20,761 bases of DNA, taken from Spirochaetaceae bacterium. GTDB lineage: Bacteria; Spirochaetota; Spirochaetia; Treponematales; Breznakiellaceae. This document shows positions 1-7,929 of this stretch, in pieces (within the stretch, counting starts at the first letter, position 1; each line of letters starts with the position of its first letter). The stretch is taken from positions 1 through 20,761 of the forward strand of contig JAITXS010000127.1 in NCBI GenBank assembly GCA_031284645.1, written 5' to 3'. The notes beneath the pieces are model-generated. The model saw only the letters and a list, made by a program, of their open reading frames with translations, ran no database searches and was not told the origin of the DNA. The translations under genes were made by a program, and so were the position numbers.

Positions 1-11
1 ACACTAAAAAT

Positions 12-28
12 ACATCCTGTCAGGATGT
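12..28. repeat. Short perfect inverted repeat
   Basis: Eight-base arms (ACATCCTG and CAGGATGT) flank a single T. It is too short and lacks a T-tract, so it is not a convincing terminator. It could be the 3' end of an upstream unit cut by the window edge. A second small dyad follows at 31-52, where two CTTAAG hexamers are separated by ten bases. Confidence 0.5.
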
Positions 29-52
29 CGCTTAAGTTTTCATGAGCTTAAG

Positions 53-100
53 TTCGGCTAGATTTTTGTTCTTGGGCAACCACCCCTTTTCGGCTAGATT
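53..100. repeat. 12-bp direct repeat, two copies
   Basis: TTCGGCTAGATT occurs at 53-64 and again at 89-100, 36 bases apart, and each copy is followed by a T-rich stretch and a GGCAA motif (74-78 and 109-113). A small stem TAGGC/GCCTA lies at 107-121. The first 190 bases hold no convincing gene. The only reading frame there, from 42, runs into the tRNA. The function of the repeat is unknown. Confidence 0.5.
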
Positions 101-122
101 ATTTTTTAGGCAATGCGCCTAC

Positions 123-152
123 TTGCGCCAAATATCGTTTGTGTATTATCAT
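123..152 (+). promoter_or_regulatory. Possible promoter for tRNA-Ser
   Basis: A TTGCGC box at 123-128 and a TATCAT box at 147-152 are separated by 18 bases, about 40 bases before the tRNA 5' end. Both boxes match the sigma-70 consensus only partly. An overlapping TATTAT at 144-149 would give a 15-base spacer. This is a weak inference. Confidence 0.3.
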
Positions 153-191
153 AAAAAAAGTATCGGGGATTTTGCAAAAAGATTTCCGTTA

Positions 192-279
192 GGAGCGGTG
201 ACCGAGCGGCCGAAGGTGCTTCCCTGCTAAGGAAGTGTGCCCCGAAAGGGTACCGGGGGTTCAAATCCCCCCTGCTCCG
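192..279 (+). tRNA. tRNA-Ser (anticodon GCU)
   Basis: The acceptor stem GGAGCGG (192-198) pairs with CTGCTCC (272-278), followed by discriminator G279, the usual serine identity base. The anticodon arm is CTTCC, loop CTGCTAA, GGAAG, which puts anticodon GCT at 226-228; it reads AGC and AGU. A long variable arm (about 236-254) marks it as a class II tRNA. The T arm has GGGGG/CCCCC around TTCAAAT. The length is 88 bases and no CCA is encoded. Confidence 0.97.
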
Positions 280-326
280 ATTTTTACGGACTCCGGTCTG
301 TGTACAAAAATTTCATGCATAATTTT

Positions 327-334
327 CGGAGGAG
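327..334 (+). promoter_or_regulatory. Ribosome binding site deciding the ppdK start
   Basis: CGGAGGAG ends two bases before the ATG at 337; counted from its central GGAGG the spacing is normal. It rules out the longer upstream frame, which lacks such a site and overlaps the tRNA. Confidence 0.85.
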
Positions 335-336
335 AA

Positions 337-2994
337 ATGTCAAAGAATGTTTATTTTTTCGGCGGAGGGAACGCCGAAGGTGATGCCAAAATGAAAGCGC
401 TTCTTGGTGGCAAGGGAGCAAATCTTGCAGAGATGACAAACTTAGGGATACCGGTTCCTCCGGGTTTTACTATCTCTACGGATGTTTGCGCGGATTATTA
501 TGATCAGGGCCAGCAGTATTCTGATGAGCTTAAACAAGAGTTTTCCGAAAATCTTACCAGGCTTGAGCAGCTTATGGGTAAAAAATTGGGGGATCCGGTA
601 GATCCTCTTCTTGTCTCAGTAAGATCCGGTGCGGCAGTTTCAATGCCCGGTATGATGGATACCATACTCAATCTTGGTATAAATGATAAAGCCGTGTATG
701 GCCTTGCAGAAAAGACCAATAACCCCCGTTTTGCATGGGACGCTTACCGCCGTTTTATTCAAATGTACGGCGATGTTGTTATGGGTGTACCTTACGAAAA
801 CTTCGAGGATGCCATAAAAACGCTGAAAGCGGCAAAAAAAATCGAACTTGACACGCATCTTGACGCAAACGACCTTGAGAAACTTGTGCAGGAATATAAA
901 AAAATCGTTAAAAAAGTTAAAAAAATTGATTTCCCGCAAGACCCGGTGGAACAGCTCTGGGGAGCAATTAATGCGGTCTTCGGTTCATGGATGAATGAAC
1001 GGGCGATAAAATACCGCGCGTTAAATGACATCCGCGGCTTAAAGGGAACCGCCGTAAATGTTCAGTCTATGGTGTTTGGTAATACAGGTGACGATTCCGG
1101 TACAGGCGTTTGTTTTAGCCGCGACCCGTCCACCGGTGAAAATAAATTTTATGGTGAATATCTGATGGACGCGCAGGGAGAAGATGTCGTTGCCGGTATC
1201 AGAACGCCGCAGAAACTCTCTCAGCTTGAGAAACACAATCCGGAAGTGTATCAGCAGCTTGTCGGCATCAAAGACACGCTGGAAAAACATTTTCGTGATA
1301 TGCAGGATATGGAATTCACGATCGAACACGGTACGCTCTACCTGCTCCAAACTCGTAACGGGAAGCGCGGCGGCGCGGCGGCAGTAAAAATCGCCCTTGA
1401 CATGGTAGAGGAAGGCCTTATCGACAAAGAAACAGCTGTACTCCGTGTTGAACCTGGTCATATCGATCAGCTTCTCCACCCGATGATTGACCCGAAAGCA
1501 ATCAAAAGTGCAAAGCCGATTACAAAGGGGCTTAATGCATCGCCGGGTGCCGCCAGCGGGCAAATTGTGTTTACCGCAGCGGATGCGGAAGCATGGCACA
1601 GTAAAGGGGCGAAAGTCCTTCTTGTGCGGCAGGATACCAGTCCCGAAGATATCGGTGGCATGGTTGTTTCACAAGGCATACTTACCTCGACAGGAGGCAT
1701 GACCAGCCATGCGGCGGTTGTCGCCCGTGGAATGGGGACTCCCTGTGTCGCCGGTGCAAAAGGCGTTTCTGTCCAGGGAAAGAAAGTGGTTATCGGCACA
1801 CAAACATTTAAAGAGGGTGATTGGATTTCCCTTGACGGAACAAGCGGCGAAGTCTACGGCATAAAAATGCCGCTTGTTCATCCGAAAATCTCAAAAGACA
1901 TGGAGAAATTCCTCGGCTGGTGTGATAAAATCCGTGAGGAGTCGGTGCGCGGCGATGTAAAGGGCTTTAAAGTCCGTGCAAACGCTGATCAACCGGAAGA
2001 CGCAGTACGTGCGTTTGAGTTCGGCGCAGACGGTGTGGGCCTTTGCCGCACTGAACATATGTTTTTTGACAAAGCAAAGCTTATCCATTTCAGGACAATG
2101 ATTCTTGCCGATACGGTTCAGGATCGTATGTTGTCGTTAAAAAAGATACTGCCGCTTCAAAAGAGAGACTTTATCGGCATTTTTAAAGCGATGAACGGGA
2201 AACCCGTTACAATTCGATTACTTGACCCGCCGCTCCATGAATTTGTTCCGCACACTAAAGAAGAAATCGCTGAGCTTGCAGCTCATATGGGAACAACAGC
2301 AAAGGCTCTTCAGCCGAAAATAGAGAAGCTTCACGAGGCTAATCCCATGCTCGGGCACCGGGGATGTCGGCTTGCGATCACCTATCCTGAGATATACGAA
2401 ATGCAGGTTGAGGCGATTGCGCTTGCTGCAACGGAATGTCTCAAAAAAGGCATCGACGTTCATCCTGAAATTATGATTCCGATTGTTGTGACAGCCCGTG
2501 AATTAAAGTATATCCGCCCGAAAGTGGAAGCGGCTATTAAACGGGTCTGTGAAAAAGCGGGTGTGAATATTCCCATAAGAATCGGCACCATGATTGAAGT
2601 TCCCCGGGCGGCAATTACATCAACGCACATTGCCCAGTATGCGGACTTCTACAGCTTCGGTACTAACGATCTTACCCAAATGACCTTTGCCTTTAGCCGC
2701 GATGATGTCGGCTCTTTCGTTCCCACATATCTTGACAAAGGTATCCTTGATGTTGATCCCTTTAAATCAATTGATGAAAAGGGCGTTGGCGAACTTATGC
2801 GCTGGGCGATTAGCAGGGGGCGTGAAGCAAAGAAAGAGTTAAAATGTGGTATCTGCGGAGAGCACGGTGGTGATCCCCTTACCATTGATTTTTGTTACCG
2901 TGCCGACTTGAACTATGTTTCATGTTCACCATTCCGAGTCCCGGTCGCCCGTCTTGCGGGCGCTCAGGCGGTATTACGAAATAAGAACCTTTAA
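337..2994 (+). CDS. ppdK: Pyruvate, phosphate dikinase
   Basis: Cytoplasmic enzyme interconverting PEP + AMP + PPi with pyruvate + ATP + Pi. The 885-residue protein has the family's usual length and order: an N-terminal nucleotide-binding ATP-grasp region with the PPDK opening FFGGG and LLGGKGANLAEMTNLG, a central phosphohistidine swivelling domain with GGMTSHAAVVARGMG (catalytic His458), and a C-terminal PEP/pyruvate TIM barrel ending in CGICGEHGGDP (probable catalytic Cys840). The ATG at 337 is chosen because a strong Shine-Dalgarno (CGGAGGAG, 327-334) sits just before it and the protein starts at the expected place. The open frame continues upstream to 235 but that would run through the tRNA. 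It stands alone between tRNA-Ser and a terminator. In treponemes PPDK is generally linked to PPi-dependent glycolysis; its direction here cannot be told from sequence. Confidence 0.97.
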   Translation: MSKNVYFFGGGNAEGDAKMKALLGGKGANLAEMTNLGIPVPPGFTISTDVCADYYDQGQQYSDELKQEFSENLTRLEQLMGKKLGDPVDPLLVSVRSGAAVSMPGMMDTILNLGINDKAVYGLAEKTNNPRFAWDAYRRFIQMYGDVVMGVPYENFEDAIKTLKAAKKIELDTHLDANDLEKLVQEYKKIVKKVKKIDFPQDPVEQLWGAINAVFGSWMNERAIKYRALNDIRGLKGTAVNVQSMVFGNTGDDSGTGVCFSRDPSTGENKFYGEYLMDAQGEDVVAGIRTPQKLSQLEKHNPEVYQQLVGIKDTLEKHFRDMQDMEFTIEHGTLYLLQTRNGKRGGAAAVKIALDMVEEGLIDKETAVLRVEPGHIDQLLHPMIDPKAIKSAKPITKGLNASPGAASGQIVFTAADAEAWHSKGAKVLLVRQDTSPEDIGGMVVSQGILTSTGGMTSHAAVVARGMGTPCVAGAKGVSVQGKKVVIGTQTFKEGDWISLDGTSGEVYGIKMPLVHPKISKDMEKFLGWCDKIREESVRGDVKGFKVRANADQPEDAVRAFEFGADGVGLCRTEHMFFDKAKLIHFRTMILADTVQDRMLSLKKILPLQKRDFIGIFKAMNGKPVTIRLLDPPLHEFVPHTKEEIAELAAHMGTTAKALQPKIEKLHEANPMLGHRGCRLAITYPEIYEMQVEAIALAATECLKKGIDVHPEIMIPIVVTARELKYIRPKVEAAIKRVCEKAGVNIPIRIGTMIEVPRAAITSTHIAQYADFYSFGTNDLTQMTFAFSRDDVGSFVPTYLDKGILDVDPFKSIDEKGVGELMRWAISRGREAKKELKCGICGEHGGDPLTIDFCYRADLNYVSCSPFRVPVARLAGAQAVLRNKNL

Positions 2995-3006
2995 AAGATC
3001 CTGTTT

Positions 3007-3034
3007 CCTCACACATTCAATTGAGTGTGTGAGG
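3007..3034. repeat. 28-bp near-perfect palindrome after ppdK
   Basis: Fourteen-base arms, starting CCTCACACA and ending TGTGTGAGG, meet with no spacer; only one inner T-G pair departs from perfect symmetry. It begins 12 bases after the ppdK stop and lies just before a canonical terminator. It may protect the 3' end, act as a first stem of the terminator region, or bind a dimeric protein. Confidence 0.75.
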
Positions 3035-3044
3035 CCGTCAAATC

Positions 3045-3075
3045 AAAAAGCCCCGCATTATGCAGGGCTTTTTTT
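3045..3075. terminator. Bidirectional intrinsic terminator
   Basis: AGCCC, a mismatched C, GCAT, T, ATGC, A, GGGCT form a GC-rich stem flanked by an A-run on the left and a seven-T run on the right. It can therefore end ppdK transcription on the plus strand and the glycerol operon on the minus strand. Confidence 0.88.
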
Positions 3076-3093
3076 GTATTCCTTATATTTATG

Positions 3094-3125
3094 AGCCGCC
3101 ATCATCCGGTGGAATGATGGCGGCT
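3094..3125. repeat. Strong stem-loop after the glycerol operon
   Basis: A perfect 12-bp stem (AGCCGCCATCAT pairing with ATGATGGCGGCT) encloses an eight-base loop. It starts 23 bases past the stop of the flavoprotein-DUF1667 gene on the minus strand and precedes the shared terminator. There is no T-run next to it, so it is more likely an mRNA 3'-stabilising stem than a terminator itself. Confidence 0.75.
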
Positions 3126-3148
3126 AAGCGTCAAGCGAATGAAATTTC

Positions 3149-4813
3149 TTACAAACTCCGCGTTGAAACAAAATTTGCATCGGTACCGCAGATATCTTTA
3201 ACAACAATATCTCCCATGTGCACGGGATTGTGCAGCTCAAGACCATCCAAGAGGCGCATGGCGTCAAATATCTTTTCTTTAGGGATGGGTTTGTCGATTT
3301 TAACCGGCATACGCGGAATTTCAGCGCCGTCAATAACAACAGTGGAGCTAATAACACGGGTTGGATTTGTTACTTCCTGCTTCCCGTACACAATGCCCCG
3401 CTCGCAGCTGTTACCTGTTACCGCATAATCTTTCTTCGTGTCAACCTGAAGATGGCAGCCTTTGGGACAGACAATGCAGATAAGTTCAACAATACCATCA
3501 GGGCGTTCGTTACGGAATTTCGCGTTAAATTGACTCTGTTTTTGCGTGCTATTCACGGAAATACATATATCCCCTTTTGCCTTTTGCAAAACATCTTTTA
3601 ATAAAATGATTTTTTCCATTTCACCGGGGGCAAGATGCTCCCGCTTAAAAGAAGCGATAAGTTCTCCGTTACTTGTTACTTCAATTTTCGATTCTTTAAA
3701 AACTGCCGTAGTCCGGAAAAATACTTCCGTCATTTTCCCGACATTTTCGGCTCTGATTTTCTGAGGCACAACATAACCCACTCCGTCCCCGTATATTACA
3801 TTGATGGCGGACGAATCGGGAGCCGACGGAGACTGCGGATCATTCGCCGCATAGAAGGCCGCAGACTGCCCCGCTTTTTTTGCCTCCGCACTGACAAAAT
3901 CAACAAGATCGTGTACATGAGCGACATTTCCGCAGGCAAAGATACCCGGAATTGAGCTTTCCATGTTTTCAAAAACAACCGGGCCGCTTGTTTTCCCGTC
4001 AATCATAAGTCCCGCATTCCGCGAAAGCTCGTTTTCAGGAATGAGCCCGACGGAAAGCAAGACAGTATCACAGTCATAAATTTCTTCTGTTCCGGGAATC
4101 GGCATCCTGTTTTCATCAACCTTCTGAATAACAACCTGTTCAACCCGCTTATCTCCGCGGATCTCGGTAATCGTATGAGAAAGATGGAGCGGAATATTAT
4201 AGTCCTCAAGGCATTGCACGATGTTACGGGTAAGTCCGCCTGAATAGGGTAAGACTTCAAATACACCGAGTACTTTTGCCCCTTCAAGGGTAAGGCGCCG
4301 CGCCATAATCAAACCAATATCGCCTGAGCCTAAGATAACGACCCGCTTTCCAACCTGATAGCCTTCGATATTGATATAAAGCTGAGCCGCTCCCGCGGTA
4401 AATACGCCGGATGGCCGTGAGCCCGGGATACCTATTGCTCCACGCGCTCTTTCGCGACAGCCCATTGCAAGAATGACAGCCTTTCCTTTTACACTTATAT
4501 AGCCGACCTTTTTATTGATAAAACGGACAGTTCTATCCGGTGTAAGATCAAGTACCATCGCTTCGGTACATATTTCAATATCGCTTTCCATTACTTTTTG
4601 AATAAAACGCGCGGCGTATTCGGGGCCGGTCAACTCTTCTTTAAAATAGTGGAGCCCAAAACCATTATGAATACACTGATTAAGTATCCCGCCCAGTTTG
4701 CTGTTCCGTTCAAGGAGAAGTACATCTTTTGCACCGCTTTCTTTTGCCGAAAGCGCGGCGGCAAGACCGGCAGGGCCTCCGCCTATTATAATCACATCAT
4801 AGAGATCTTTCAT
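3149..4813 (-). CDS. GlpB-type FAD/NAD(P) oxidoreductase fused to DUF1667
   Basis: A 554-residue flavoprotein with an N-terminal FAD Rossmann motif GGGPAG (residues 11-16), an internal nucleotide-binding motif LGSGDIG near residue 165, and the C-x-E-R/IPGSRP and CGNVAHVHD stretches typical of this oxidoreductase group. From about residue 435 it continues into DUF1667, with C446-x2-C449-x3-C453 and C470, a pattern that looks able to hold an iron-sulfur cluster. In many bacteria the two parts are separate neighbouring genes. The start overlaps the stop of the GlpA-type gene by four bases (ATGA), implying translational coupling. The likely role is to accept electrons from glycerol-3-phosphate oxidation and pass them to NAD(P) or another carrier; the acceptor is inferred. 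It is the last gene of the operon. Confidence 0.88.
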   Translation of the reverse strand: MKDLYDVIIIGGGPAGLAAALSAKESGAKDVLLLERNSKLGGILNQCIHNGFGLHYFKEELTGPEYAARFIQKVMESDIEICTEAMVLDLTPDRTVRFINKKVGYISVKGKAVILAMGCRERARGAIGIPGSRPSGVFTAGAAQLYINIEGYQVGKRVVILGSGDIGLIMARRLTLEGAKVLGVFEVLPYSGGLTRNIVQCLEDYNIPLHLSHTITEIRGDKRVEQVVIQKVDENRMPIPGTEEIYDCDTVLLSVGLIPENELSRNAGLMIDGKTSGPVVFENMESSIPGIFACGNVAHVHDLVDFVSAEAKKAGQSAAFYAANDPQSPSAPDSSAINVIYGDGVGYVVPQKIRAENVGKMTEVFFRTTAVFKESKIEVTSNGELIASFKREHLAPGEMEKIILLKDVLQKAKGDICISVNSTQKQSQFNAKFRNERPDGIVELICIVCPKGCHLQVDTKKDYAVTGNSCERGIVYGKQEVTNPTRVISSTVVIDGAEIPRMPVKIDKPIPKEKIFDAMRLLDGLELHNPVHMGDIVVKDICGTDANFVSTRSL

Positions 4814-6267
4814 TTTACGACCCCCTGTGCCGTGTTATTTTTCGTTTTTGTTTCTCCGCTTATGATATACATGCCTTTCCGGTCTTTCGGTATATCTTCC
4901 GGCTTAACATGCGAATATTTTTGAATTAATTCAAGAACACGCGGGCCGCAAAAACCGCTTTGACAACGTCCCATCCCCGGAGTACAACGCCGCTTTACCG
5001 CATCCAAAGAACGCGGTGGGATCGGCCTTTGGAGCGCGTCTACAATTTCACCTTCGGTAACAGTTTCACAGCGGCACACAATAGTACCGTAAAGCGGATT
5101 TTCTTGGATCGTCCGCTTCTTTTCTTCTTCGTTCATATATTTAAAGCGTTTTACGCTCCGCTTTGCGATAAAAGCCGGATTCGGCCTGAATTCCAAACCC
5201 TTTTTATGTAAAAGTTCGGAGACCTCCTTGGCAATTGCCGGTGCGGAGCTAAGCCCCGGTGATTTTATTCCCGCGATATTAAAAAACCCTTCTATTTCTT
5301 TTGATTCACCTATGATAAAATCATTCCGTTCCGCATCAGCGCGAATCCCTGAAAAATTCCTGATCGATGCCCGTAGATTAACTGTAGGTATTGTTCGTAC
5401 TGCGTTTCGACGCACAGCATCAAGTCCTTCCCTGCTTGTTGCATAATCATCCCGTTTCCAGTTTTTGCTGTCCGGCCCCACGATAATATTTCCATGAACA
5501 GTCGGTGCAACAAGAACTCCTTTGCCCAGCTTTGACGGACAAGGGAAAATAATCATCTTTACAAGATTTCGTTCTGTTGTATCTAAAATATAGTACTCGC
5601 CGCTTTTCGGCTGAATCGAGAAATGCTTTGTTTCAATCAATTCGCTTATTTTATCTGAATTAACTCCGGCCGCATTCACCACATAACGGGCCTGATAATT
5701 ACCTTTGTTGGTAACAACAATAAATCCGTCTTTTTCTTTTTGTATTGCCCTAACCTCACAGTCAAGTTCAAGCTTCGCGCCGCCTTGCACTGCACATTCA
5801 GCCTGAGCCGAAGCAAGCTCCCAAGGGGAGATAATTCCCGCATTCGGAGCATACAGGGCACAGACCGCTTCACGGCTTACCTGAGCTTCCATGTCAAACA
5901 GTTCGTTGGCTTCAATAATCCTAAGCCCGGGAACGCCGTTTTTATTTCCATTTTCAAAAAGCTTTTCTATTGTTTTGCGATCTTCGTCATTAAAACCAAC
6001 AACCAGGGAACCTGTTTTCTTGTACAAGACATCAAGGTCATTTGATAAGCGTTCAATCAGCTTATTCCCTTCAACATTGACACGCGCCATGAGAGTTCCG
6101 GGTTCCGGATCGTATCCGGCATGAACGATCGCACTGTTTGCCTTTGTTGTTCCGCAGGCAATATCATTCTCTTTTTCCAAGAGCAATGTCTTAAGCTGAT
6201 AGCGACTTAATTCATATAATAGTGAGCATCCGCATATTCCGCCGCCGATTATGATAATATCTTCCAT
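4810..6267 (-). CDS. glpA: GlpA-type glycerol-3-phosphate dehydrogenase
   Basis: A 485-residue FAD-dependent enzyme of the DAO family predicted to oxidise sn-glycerol-3-phosphate to dihydroxyacetone phosphate. The FAD motif GGGICG lies at residues 8-13, followed by the dehydrogenase body with NSAIVHAGYD and IKSPGLSSAPAIA. A C-terminal BFD-like [2Fe-2S] domain carries C398-x-C400 and C435-x4-C440, with an extra Cys428. The ATG at 6267 is fixed by an in-frame stop just upstream. The Shine-Dalgarno-like GAGGGG is about 13 bases away, a long spacing. It lies downstream of glpK and overlaps the flavoprotein-DUF1667 gene. No glpC-like membrane anchor follows. Related DAO/BFD proteins are sometimes labelled L-2-hydroxyglutarate oxidase-like, but the glp context favours glycerol-3-phosphate. 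Confidence 0.88.
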   Translation of the reverse strand: MEDIIIIGGGICGCSLLYELSRYQLKTLLLEKENDIACGTTKANSAIVHAGYDPEPGTLMARVNVEGNKLIERLSNDLDVLYKKTGSLVVGFNDEDRKTIEKLFENGNKNGVPGLRIIEANELFDMEAQVSREAVCALYAPNAGIISPWELASAQAECAVQGGAKLELDCEVRAIQKEKDGFIVVTNKGNYQARYVVNAAGVNSDKISELIETKHFSIQPKSGEYYILDTTERNLVKMIIFPCPSKLGKGVLVAPTVHGNIIVGPDSKNWKRDDYATSREGLDAVRRNAVRTIPTVNLRASIRNFSGIRADAERNDFIIGESKEIEGFFNIAGIKSPGLSSAPAIAKEVSELLHKKGLEFRPNPAFIAKRSVKRFKYMNEEEKKRTIQENPLYGTIVCRCETVTEGEIVDALQRPIPPRSLDAVKRRCTPGMGRCQSGFCGPRVLELIQKYSHVKPEDIPKDRKGMYIISGETKTKNNTAQGVVK

Positions 6268-6296
6268 AAAAAATTAAGTTCCCCTCTTTAAAATGA

Positions 6297-6321
6297 GTGA
6301 GCGGATAATACATCCGCTCAC
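6297..6321 (-). repeat. Stem-loop between glpK and glpA
   Basis: A perfect 10-bp stem (GTGAGCGGAT/ATCCGCTCAC) closes a five-base loop in the 70-base gap after glpK. Only a short TTTT lies downstream on the transcribed strand, so it may be a partial terminator or an mRNA processing/stability element that sets the GlpK to GlpA ratio. Confidence 0.7.
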
Positions 6322-6337
6322 ATTCGGAAAAATCAAA

Positions 6338-7831
6338 CTAAGCTTTTTCCCAAGCCAGGGAGCGTCTTACCGCCTCTTTCCAGCCGCCGAGGAGCTTTTC
6401 CCGACACTCAGCGCTAATCGTCGGTCTAAAAACACGGTCTACCGCGACATTTTTTTCAATGTCCGCTTTGTCGGCATAGTAACCGATAGCAAGACCAGCC
6501 AAATAGACTGCGCCCAGCGCAGTGCTTTCGATTATCTTGGGGCGAATAACATCCGTATCAAGAATATCAGCCTGGAAGCCCATAAGGAAATTGCTCTTTG
6601 ACGCGCCGCCGTCAACTCGTATTGCTTTAATCGGAAGTCCGGCGTCAGCCTCCATTGCTTTGATCACATCATGGCTTTGGTAATCAAGTGACTCGAGAGT
6701 AGCGCGGACAAAATGCTCTTTTGATGTTCCGCGGGTAAGGCCAACAATGGTGCCACGGGCATATTGATCCCAGTAAGGGGCGCCAAGTCCGACAAATGCC
6801 GGTACAACATATACCCCACCGGTATCGGGAACCTGTTCCGCCAGTATATCCGATTCAGGAGCGCTTCCAATAAGGTGTAGCCCGTCCCTAAGCCACTGAA
6901 TTGCGGCTCCGGCGACAAAGACGCTGCCTTCAAGCGCGTATTCTACTTTACCGTCAACACCCCATGCGATCGTGGTAAGAAGCCCGTTTTTCGATTCAAC
7001 CGCTTTCTTTCCGGTATTCATCAGGATAAAGCAGCCTGTTCCGTAGGTATTTTTTACCATGCCCGGCTCATAACAACACTGACCAAAAAGTGCCGCCTGC
7101 TGATCCCCTGCAATCCCCGCTATGGGGACTTCCCCTGCAAGGAATTCCGCATCCGCCATCCCGTAAACACAGCTTGAGGGCTTTACTTCGGGAAGCATAC
7201 ATTGAGGAATATTGAGCTCTTTTAAAATCTCCTTGTCCCATTCAAGTTTATGAATATTGTAGAGCATAGTACGAGAAGCATTTGAATAATCGGTTACATG
7301 GACTTTACCTTTAGTCAGATTCCAGACAAGCCAGGTATCGACATTTCCGAATAGAAGCTCGCCTTTTTCAGCTCGTGCACGAGCGCCGGGGACATTTTCC
7401 AAAATCCAGCGGATTTTTGTACCTGAAAAGTACGCGTCAACAATTAAACCGGTTTTTTCTTTTATAACTTGGTCAAAACCCTTTGCTTTTAATGTATCGC
7501 AGTACTCCGCAGTTCTGCGGCACTGCCAGACAATTGCGTTATACACCGGTCTGCCGGTCTTTTTTTCCCATACAATACTTGTTTCCCGCTGATTCGTGAT
7601 GCCGATAGCGGCAATATCTTTTGCCGAAAGATCAATGCGTGTTTTTGCTTCGGCTACAACCCCGATCTGGGAGGACCAGATTTCAAAGGGATCGTGTTCT
7701 ACCCAGCCCGGTTTCGGGAAAATTTGCGTAAACTCTTTTTGTGCGCTTTGAATGATATTTCCCTGCTTATCAAAAATGATAGCGCGGGAACTGGTTGTAC
7801 CTTGATCAATCGCGAGTAAATATTTCGACAT
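6338..7831 (-). CDS. glpK: Glycerol kinase
   Basis: Phosphorylates glycerol with ATP to sn-glycerol-3-phosphate. The 497-residue protein has the usual length of FGGY-family glycerol kinases and is complete: N-terminal IDQGTTSSRAI phosphate-binding loop, GWVEHDP near residues 42-48, TNQRET, the glycerol-contact region CRRTAEYCD, GIAGDQQAALFGQ and NTYGTGCF, and a C-terminal VDGGASKSNFLMGFQADI. The ATG at 7831 is chosen because AGGAGGT lies six bases upstream and the protein then begins at MSKYLLAIDQG as in homologues. The frame stays open 16 codons further but without a comparable ribosome site. It follows rubrerythrin by 98 bases and precedes glpA by 70. Confidence 0.97.
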   Translation of the reverse strand: MSKYLLAIDQGTTSSRAIIFDKQGNIIQSAQKEFTQIFPKPGWVEHDPFEIWSSQIGVVAEAKTRIDLSAKDIAAIGITNQRETSIVWEKKTGRPVYNAIVWQCRRTAEYCDTLKAKGFDQVIKEKTGLIVDAYFSGTKIRWILENVPGARARAEKGELLFGNVDTWLVWNLTKGKVHVTDYSNASRTMLYNIHKLEWDKEILKELNIPQCMLPEVKPSSCVYGMADAEFLAGEVPIAGIAGDQQAALFGQCCYEPGMVKNTYGTGCFILMNTGKKAVESKNGLLTTIAWGVDGKVEYALEGSVFVAGAAIQWLRDGLHLIGSAPESDILAEQVPDTGGVYVVPAFVGLGAPYWDQYARGTIVGLTRGTSKEHFVRATLESLDYQSHDVIKAMEADAGLPIKAIRVDGGASKSNFLMGFQADILDTDVIRPKIIESTALGAVYLAGLAIGYYADKADIEKNVAVDRVFRPTISAECREKLLGGWKEAVRRSLAWEKA

Positions 7832-7837
7832 ACTAAT

Positions 7838-7844
7838 ACCTCCT
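7838..7844 (-). promoter_or_regulatory. Ribosome binding site deciding the glpK start
   Basis: A full AGGAGGT on the minus strand lies six bases before the ATG at 7831, and supports this start over the in-frame ATG at 7879. Confidence 0.85.
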
Positions 7845-7929
7845 GGAAATTTCTTCTTGGAAACCATCAGCCGGAGCATCGGATAAAATACGAATGCATC
7901 CAGCTAAAACGATCGTACCTGTCCTGATA

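Noticed and set aside
42..230. Open frame running into the tRNA
   Set aside because: It ends inside the tRNA-Ser gene, has no ribosome site and its product looks like translated repeat sequence.
235..336. Longer N-terminus for ppdK
   Set aside because: It would begin inside the tRNA, and the strong ribosome site plus family alignment place the start at 337.
1039..1599. 186-codon antisense frame within ppdK
   Set aside because: It lies entirely opposite a highly conserved enzyme, has no ribosome site, and shows no recognisable domain.
7832..7879. Extended start of glpK
   Set aside because: No comparable ribosome site; AGGAGGT just before 7831 and the conserved first residues decide for the shorter protein.
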